Positions 5,956-9,121 of a stretch of DNA of 9,121 nt are shown here, in pieces. Below the pieces are notes generated by a model. The model had not been told where the DNA came from. It saw nothing but the letters and a program-made list of their open reading frames with translations, and did not search any database. A program made the position numbers and the translations under genes. The stretch spans positions 1 through 9,121 of the forward strand of contig JAZNFJ010000108.1 of NCBI GenBank assembly GCA_045589035.1, written 5' to 3'. Each line of letters opens with the position of its first letter. Position 1 is the first letter of the stretch. The DNA comes from Avoscillospira sp045589035. GTDB taxonomy: Bacteria > Bacillota > Clostridia > Oscillospirales > Oscillospiraceae.

Positions 5956-6400
5956 TTCTGTTCCCTCCTGTGCAGATTTGTTTCCTTCGTTTGGAAAAAC
6001 CACGGGTACACTTCATTCTAACCCATTTTTTACCGATTGAAAAGTACTTTTTTGCAATTTTTCGCAAAATTATTAAAATTTTTGTCAAAGGGCGCAGTAA
6101 AATGTTGAGAAGGCCTGTCCAGAACCTTAAAAACCACCGGCTGACGGTGGAAAACCAAGCCACTGCCCCCAGGGAAACCGCCCATATATCATAGATTCGG
6201 AACATTCCTTTTCCGGGGTAGAGCATAAACCAGAGAAACCCCAGCAGTACCAGCAGTCCATAGAGAAAATCCAGAATGCCGGTAAGCGCCTTTGCCTGCC
6301 GCCGGATGCCCCGCAGCAAATCATAGACGATTGCCAGGCAAAAGCCCAACAACAGCCCAATGAGGAACTCCTGTCCCTGGCTCCAGACCGGCTGTTCCAT
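5771..6400 (-). CDS. yabQ: Spore cortex biosynthesis protein YabQ
   Basis: A membrane protein required for spore cortex formation in B. subtilis. The open frame codes for 209 residues. Hydrophobic segments lie at about 11-27, 41-61 and 69-90, followed by LLRPLTKILIILRKI (101-115) and a basic stretch (113-141). This arrangement and its place after yabP identify it. The frame overlaps yabP by one base (TGATG), a sign of translational coupling. The frame then runs 185 bases into divIC. Residues from about 149 on are polar and look like divIC read in another frame, so the functional protein may end near residue 127-150. A run of six A bases (6031-6026) sits where a one-base slip would meet stop codons at 6020-6018 or 6015-6013. 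The true C-terminus is therefore uncertain. Confidence 0.85.
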   Translation of the reverse strand: MEQPVWSQGQEFLIGLLLGFCLAIVYDLLRGIRRQAKALTGILDFLYGLLVLLGFLWFMLYPGKGMFRIYDIWAVSLGAVAWFSTVSRWFLRFWTGLLNILLRPLTKILIILRKIAKKYFSIGKKWVRMKCTRGFSKRRKQICTGGNRNAVQTHITADEAVDIGSGGVFHIRHCYPPEQGDGEAGGSRNSAVPDRHRKAGKFPFGAGHR

Positions 6401-6687
6401 CAGCCGAAGAGCCTTGCCAGAAAGCCGCCGGTCTGACTGGCCGTATCTTCGTAGGTCATGGAATCCACTCTGCCGTCCACATGGACCTGTCCTCCATCCA
6501 GACTGAGCAGCTGCAGATGCAGCCCCTCTCCCCGGACCACCAAAGTTCCCCTGGTGGTATGCAGCACCACCATGCCCTCGTCAAAGCTTTCCACTTCCTT
6601 CACGCCGGTCATATTCAGTCGGCTGCGGCTGTCCAATGTCACTTTATGGGGCAGTTCCAGCGCCTTTTCCTCATATTCGTATGCCAT
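6400..6687 (-). CDS. yabP: Sporulation protein YabP
   Basis: A 95-residue member of the YabP family, soluble and rich in beta-strands. Its core is HKVTLDSRSRLNMTGVKEVESF (14-35) followed by TTRGTLVVRGEGLHLQLLSLDGGQVHVDG, which matches the family pattern (tLenR..l.itGV..V.sfd..~v.l.T..G.l.i.G~~L.i..l~...g.l.v.G.i). In B. subtilis it is transcribed with yabQ in the mother cell and is linked to spore formation. The start at ATG 6687 has AAGGAG (6701-6696), eight bases upstream. It is the first gene of the cluster seen here. The S4-domain gene (yabO/hslR) that often precedes it in Bacillus is absent, and uvrB lies divergently instead. Its stop codon overlaps the yabQ start. Confidence 0.9.
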   Translation of the reverse strand: MAYEYEEKALELPHKVTLDSRSRLNMTGVKEVESFDEGMVVLHTTRGTLVVRGEGLHLQLLSLDGGQVHVDGRVDSMTYEDTASQTGGFLARLFG

Positions 6688-6702
6688 CCGGTTCGCTCCT
6701 TT

Positions 6703-7023
6703 CCCTAAGCTGCGGAGAAGTGAGCCACGATTGCTCCACAGCGGTTCTTTTTTCGTATTTTTCCTTATCTTCCTTGCCTTGCGTCAGCAAGGCTGCGTCA
6801 TCTGCGCAAAAATCCAAAGCAAAATTACCTGCTGTGGAGTGCTTCGCAGTTTTCACGCGGCAGATTTTTCGTCAAGCCAAGGAAAAACACGCAGGGAATA
6901 CCCGTTGGTATTTACAAGGGTTTTTCCGCCGGATCGGCGGAAAAGAGCCTGTGAAAACCAACCGGGGTTCGCTTCCCCGCAGCTCATCTGTTTCATCCTA
7001 TGCACACCTTGTCCCAATTATGA
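6703..7023. other. Hairpin-rich divergent intergenic region (yabP-uvrB)
   Basis: The 384-bp space between yabP and uvrB has no convincing gene. It holds several perfect inverted repeats: CTCCACAGC (6734-6742) with GCTGTGGAG (6831-6839); GCCTTGC-GTCA-GCAAGGC (6776-6793); GTTTTCAC (6849-6856) with GTGAAAAC (6951-6958); AATACC-CGTT-GGTATT (6897-6912); TTTTCCGCCG-GAT-CGGCGGAAAA (6922-6944, arms 6922-6931 and 6935-6944); and CGGGG/CCCCG (6963-6979). None is followed by a proper T-run. Short frames on both strands have no ribosome binding site or recognisable domain. It could be a structured leader RNA for yabP, a small RNA or a decayed repeat. I recognise no named RNA family. Confidence 0.45.
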
Positions 7024-7052
7024 TGGACAAGCGGAAGAAAAACGGGTAGAAT
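7024..7052 (+). promoter_or_regulatory. Sigma-A promoter of uvrB
   Basis: TGGACA (7024-7029), a 17-base spacer and TAGAAT (7047-7052), each five of six to consensus. The transcript should start near 7059, exactly at the AAGGAG ribosome binding site (7059-7064), leaving a leader of about 13 bases. I see no LexA/DinR box (CGAAC-N4-GTTCG) around it. Confidence 0.65.
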
Positions 7053-7071
7053 AACAGCAAGGAGTGATTGG

Positions 7072-9027
7072 ATGGACTTCAAACTGCACGCACCCTATGC
7101 CCCCACCGGCGATCAGCCCCAGGCCATTGAGGCTCTGGCAAAGGGTCTGGAACTGGGTCTGGACGAGCAGGTCATGCTGGGCGTTACCGGCTCCGGCAAG
7201 ACCTTCACCATGGCCAATATCATACAAAAAGCCAACCGACCCACTTTGGTTCTGGCGCATAACAAGACGCTGGCCGCCCAGCTGTGTGCGGAGTTCCGGG
7301 AATTTTTCCCGGAAAATGCCGTGGAATACTTCATTTCCTACTACGACTACTATCAGCCGGAGGCCTATATCGCCCACACGGACACCTATATCGAAAAGGA
7401 TTCCGCCATCAATGACGAGATCGAGCGTCTGCGCCACTCTGCCACCTCTTCCCTGTCTGAGCGCAGAGATGTGATCGTGGTGGCATCGGTGTCCTGCATC
7501 TACGGTCTGGGTGACCCCATTGACTATCAGAACATGGTCATCTCTCTCCGTACCGGTCAGACCTATCCCCCGGAACAGCTGGTCAAAAAACTGGTGGAGA
7601 TCCGCTATGAGCGAAATGACCTGAATTTCGTCCGAAACAACTTCCGTGTCCGGGGTGACACTGTGGAGATTTACCCGGCCTACTGGACCGGCAAGGCCAT
7701 CCGGGTGGAGTTTTTCGGCGATGAAATCGACCGGATCTCCGAGATCAATGCCGTCACCGGCATGCCCGACCGGATCGTGGATCATGTTGCCATCTATCCC
7801 GCCAGCCACTATGTGGCATCCAAGGAGAAGATGGACCGCGCCATCCGGGAGATCGAAGAGGAAATGTGGCAGCAGGTCAAGCTGTTTGAGGAGAACGACA
7901 AGCTGCTGGAGGCACAGCGAATCCGCCAGCGCACCCTCTATGACATTGAAATGATGCAGGAGATCGGCTTCTGCACCGGCATTGAGAACTACTCCCGTGT
8001 CATTCAGGGTCGGGAACCCGGCTCTCCCCCCACGACCCTGCTGGACTATTTCCCCGAGGACTTCATCCTCTTCATCGACGAAAGCCATGTGACCCTGCCG
8101 CAGGTCCGCGCCATGTATGCCGGCGACCGCAGCCGAAAGGAAAGCTTGGTCAACTACGGCTTCCGCCTGCCCTCCGCTTTCGACAACCGCCCCCTCAACT
8201 TTGAGGAGTTCCAGTCCAAACTCAATCAGGTCATCTATGTTTCCGCCACACCGGCAGAGTATGAAAAATCCCGCTCCAGTCAGACGGCAGAGCAGGTCAT
8301 CCGTCCTACCGGTCTGCTGGATCCGGAGGTGGAGGTCCGCCCCATTGACGGACAGATCGACGATCTGATGCAGGAAATCGATCTGCGTACCCGGAAGGAA
8401 CAGCGGGTGCTGGTGACGACCCTCACCAAGAAAATGGCAGAGGATCTGACGGACTATCTCCGCAAACACGGTGTCCGGGTCCGGTATATGCACTCGGACA
8501 TTTCCGCCATGGAGCGCATGGAGATCATCCGGGATCTGCGCCTTGCCAAATTCGATGTGCTGGTGGGTATCAACCTTCTGCGAGAAGGCTTGGACCTGCC
8601 GGAGGTCAGTCTGGTAGCGGTATTGGATGCGGACAAGGAAGGCTTCCTCCGCAGTGAAACCAGTCTGATCCAGACCATTGGCCGTGCCGCCAGAAATGCT
8701 GAGGGCAAGGTCATCCTCTATGCGGATACAATCACCCCCTCCATGCGCGCCGCCATGGATGAAACGGCTCGCCGCCGCCAGATCCAGCAAGCTTACAACG
8801 AAGCCAACGGCATCGTGCCCCAGACGGTCATGAAGCCTGTCCGGGATCTCATCGAGATCTCCAAGCCCGGCAGGGATACCACCGGCAAATCCGGTGTGAA
8901 GATGACCAGAGCCGAGAAGGACAAGGAGATCGCCCGTCTGGAAAAGGCCATGCGCGAAGCCGCCAAGATGATGGAATACGAGTATGCCGCCGTCCTGCGG
9001 GATCAGATCATCGAATTGCGAAAATAA
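7072..9027 (+). CDS. uvrB: Excinuclease ABC subunit B (UvrB)
   Basis: The central subunit of nucleotide excision repair. UvrA loads it at damaged DNA; it verifies the lesion with its helicase fold and then recruits UvrC to cut. The 651-residue protein is full length. It shows Walker A GVTGSGKT (37-44), the damage-probing beta-hairpin region with aromatic residues YYDYYQPEAY (90-99), Walker B FIDESH (334-339), SATP (391-394), the helicase motif GINLLREGLDLPE (499-511) and motif VI QTIGRAARN (534-542). The C-terminal UVR domain (about 616-650), which contacts UvrC and UvrA, is present. All key residues are intact. ATG 7072 is seven bases after AAGGAG (7059-7064). A strong terminator follows the stop codon, so uvrB is probably transcribed alone here. 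The uvrA gene, often next to it, is not in the window. Confidence 0.98.
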   Translation: MDFKLHAPYAPTGDQPQAIEALAKGLELGLDEQVMLGVTGSGKTFTMANIIQKANRPTLVLAHNKTLAAQLCAEFREFFPENAVEYFISYYDYYQPEAYIAHTDTYIEKDSAINDEIERLRHSATSSLSERRDVIVVASVSCIYGLGDPIDYQNMVISLRTGQTYPPEQLVKKLVEIRYERNDLNFVRNNFRVRGDTVEIYPAYWTGKAIRVEFFGDEIDRISEINAVTGMPDRIVDHVAIYPASHYVASKEKMDRAIREIEEEMWQQVKLFEENDKLLEAQRIRQRTLYDIEMMQEIGFCTGIENYSRVIQGREPGSPPTTLLDYFPEDFILFIDESHVTLPQVRAMYAGDRSRKESLVNYGFRLPSAFDNRPLNFEEFQSKLNQVIYVSATPAEYEKSRSSQTAEQVIRPTGLLDPEVEVRPIDGQIDDLMQEIDLRTRKEQRVLVTTLTKKMAEDLTDYLRKHGVRVRYMHSDISAMERMEIIRDLRLAKFDVLVGINLLREGLDLPEVSLVAVLDADKEGFLRSETSLIQTIGRAARNAEGKVILYADTITPSMRAAMDETARRRQIQQAYNEANGIVPQTVMKPVRDLIEISKPGRDTTGKSGVKMTRAEKDKEIARLEKAMREAAKMMEYEYAAVLRDQIIELRK

Positions 9028-9050
9028 GAAAGCCCCGCAATGACAGACAT

Positions 9051-9087
9051 AAAACGCACTGCCAAACAACCCTTGGCAGTGCGTTTT
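9051..9087. terminator. Intrinsic terminator after uvrB, likely bidirectional
   Basis: A perfect 15-bp stem (9051-9065/9073-9087) around a 7-base loop, ACAACCC. It ends in TTTT followed by a T-rich tract (GATTTTATC) on the plus strand. On the minus strand the stem also ends in TTTT. It begins 23 bases after the uvrB stop codon. Confidence 0.9.
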
Positions 9088-9091
9088 GATT

Positions 9092-9121
9092 TTATCGACC
9101 ACAACCCAGCGGAACGACAAG
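9092..9121 (-). CDS. Possible 3' end of a convergent gene (partial)
   Basis: On the minus strand one frame reads LVVPLGCGR and stops at TAA (9094-9092), just before the terminator stem. The position would suit a convergent gene sharing the terminator with uvrB. Only nine codons are visible, so this is a weak suggestion. The product cannot be named. Confidence 0.2.
   Translation of the reverse strand, partial: LVVPLGCGR

Noticed and set aside
5956..6003. GTG start extending DivIC by 16 residues
   Set aside because: The strong AGGAGGG lies inside this stretch and points to ATG 5955. The extra residues are polar and precede the normal basic end of the membrane helix.
6688..6800. Sigma-E promoter for yabP
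   Set aside because: An AATACGAA sequence faintly recalls the -10 element, but no matching -35 lies at the right distance.
6671..6856. A 61-codon minus-strand frame overlapping the yabP start
   Set aside because: It uses GTG without a ribosome binding site, has no recognisable domain, and covers a hairpin-rich region. It overlaps the yabP start in another frame.
6922..6944. GC-rich hairpin as a terminator
   Set aside because: Each strand ends the stem with A bases rather than a T-run, so it does not read as an intrinsic terminator.
6963..6979. T-arm-like hairpin (5-bp stem, 7-base loop beginning TTCG)
   Set aside because: The loop lacks the invariant A58, and no acceptor, D or anticodon arms fit around it, so it is not a tRNA.
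6950..7071. SOS (LexA) box upstream of uvrB
   Set aside because: I looked for CGAAC-N4-GTTCG and close variants and found none, so SOS control is not supported here.
7018..9120. A long open frame antisense to uvrB
   Set aside because: It is the mirror of uvrB codon usage. It has no ribosome binding site, no domain, and an unlikely His/Gly/Asp-rich composition.

Overview
The window looks like a chromosomal segment of a spore-forming, low-to-mid GC Bacillota, most likely a gut-type member of Clostridia. The best evidence is a sporulation/division cluster on the minus strand in the order yabP, yabQ, divIC, yabR, the same order as in Bacillus subtilis. Strong AGGAGG-type ribosome binding sites and sigma-A-like promoters agree with this. 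The genus cannot be named from the sequence alone.

Layout. (1) 1-887, minus: a sugar-type (RbsC family) ABC permease that runs off the left edge. (2) 888-1031: a divergent control region with three overlapping inverted repeats and a good sigma-A promoter. (3) 1032-2243, plus: a ROK-family repressor that keeps the helix-turn-helix and zinc motif but has lost the kinase residues. It is probably the regulator of the transporter. (4) 2432-3157, plus: a short-chain dehydrogenase/reductase preceded by a 10-bp inverted repeat. (5) 3171-3252: an 82-bp palindromic REP/REPIN-like element sitting between two convergent genes. (6) 3262-3697: an AT-rich island with two divergent tiny genes, an Arc-type ribbon-helix-helix protein (56 aa, minus) and a 51-aa protein of unknown function (plus). 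Their shared intergenic region carries repeated ATTTATT half-sites. (7) 3734-6687, minus: L,D-transpeptidase, then (reading upstream) yabR, divIC, yabQ and yabP. All five relate to the envelope, cell division or spore formation. An intrinsic terminator lies between yabR and the transpeptidase. (8) 6688-7071: a 384-bp divergent intergenic region with several hairpins and no convincing gene. (9) 7072-9027, plus: complete uvrB, followed by a strong terminator at 9051-9087.

How the parts work together. The transporter and ROK gene form a classic substrate-sensing uptake pair. The yab/divIC genes form a translationally packed operon: yabP and yabQ overlap by one base, and yabQ and divIC overlap heavily. 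The transpeptidase makes peptidoglycan cross-links and sits at the tail of that operon, perhaps receiving only the transcripts that pass the terminator. UvrB is an independent housekeeping DNA-repair gene. The most unusual material is the small AT-rich module at 3262-3697, the REPIN-like element next to it, and the hairpin-rich yabP-uvrB spacer.
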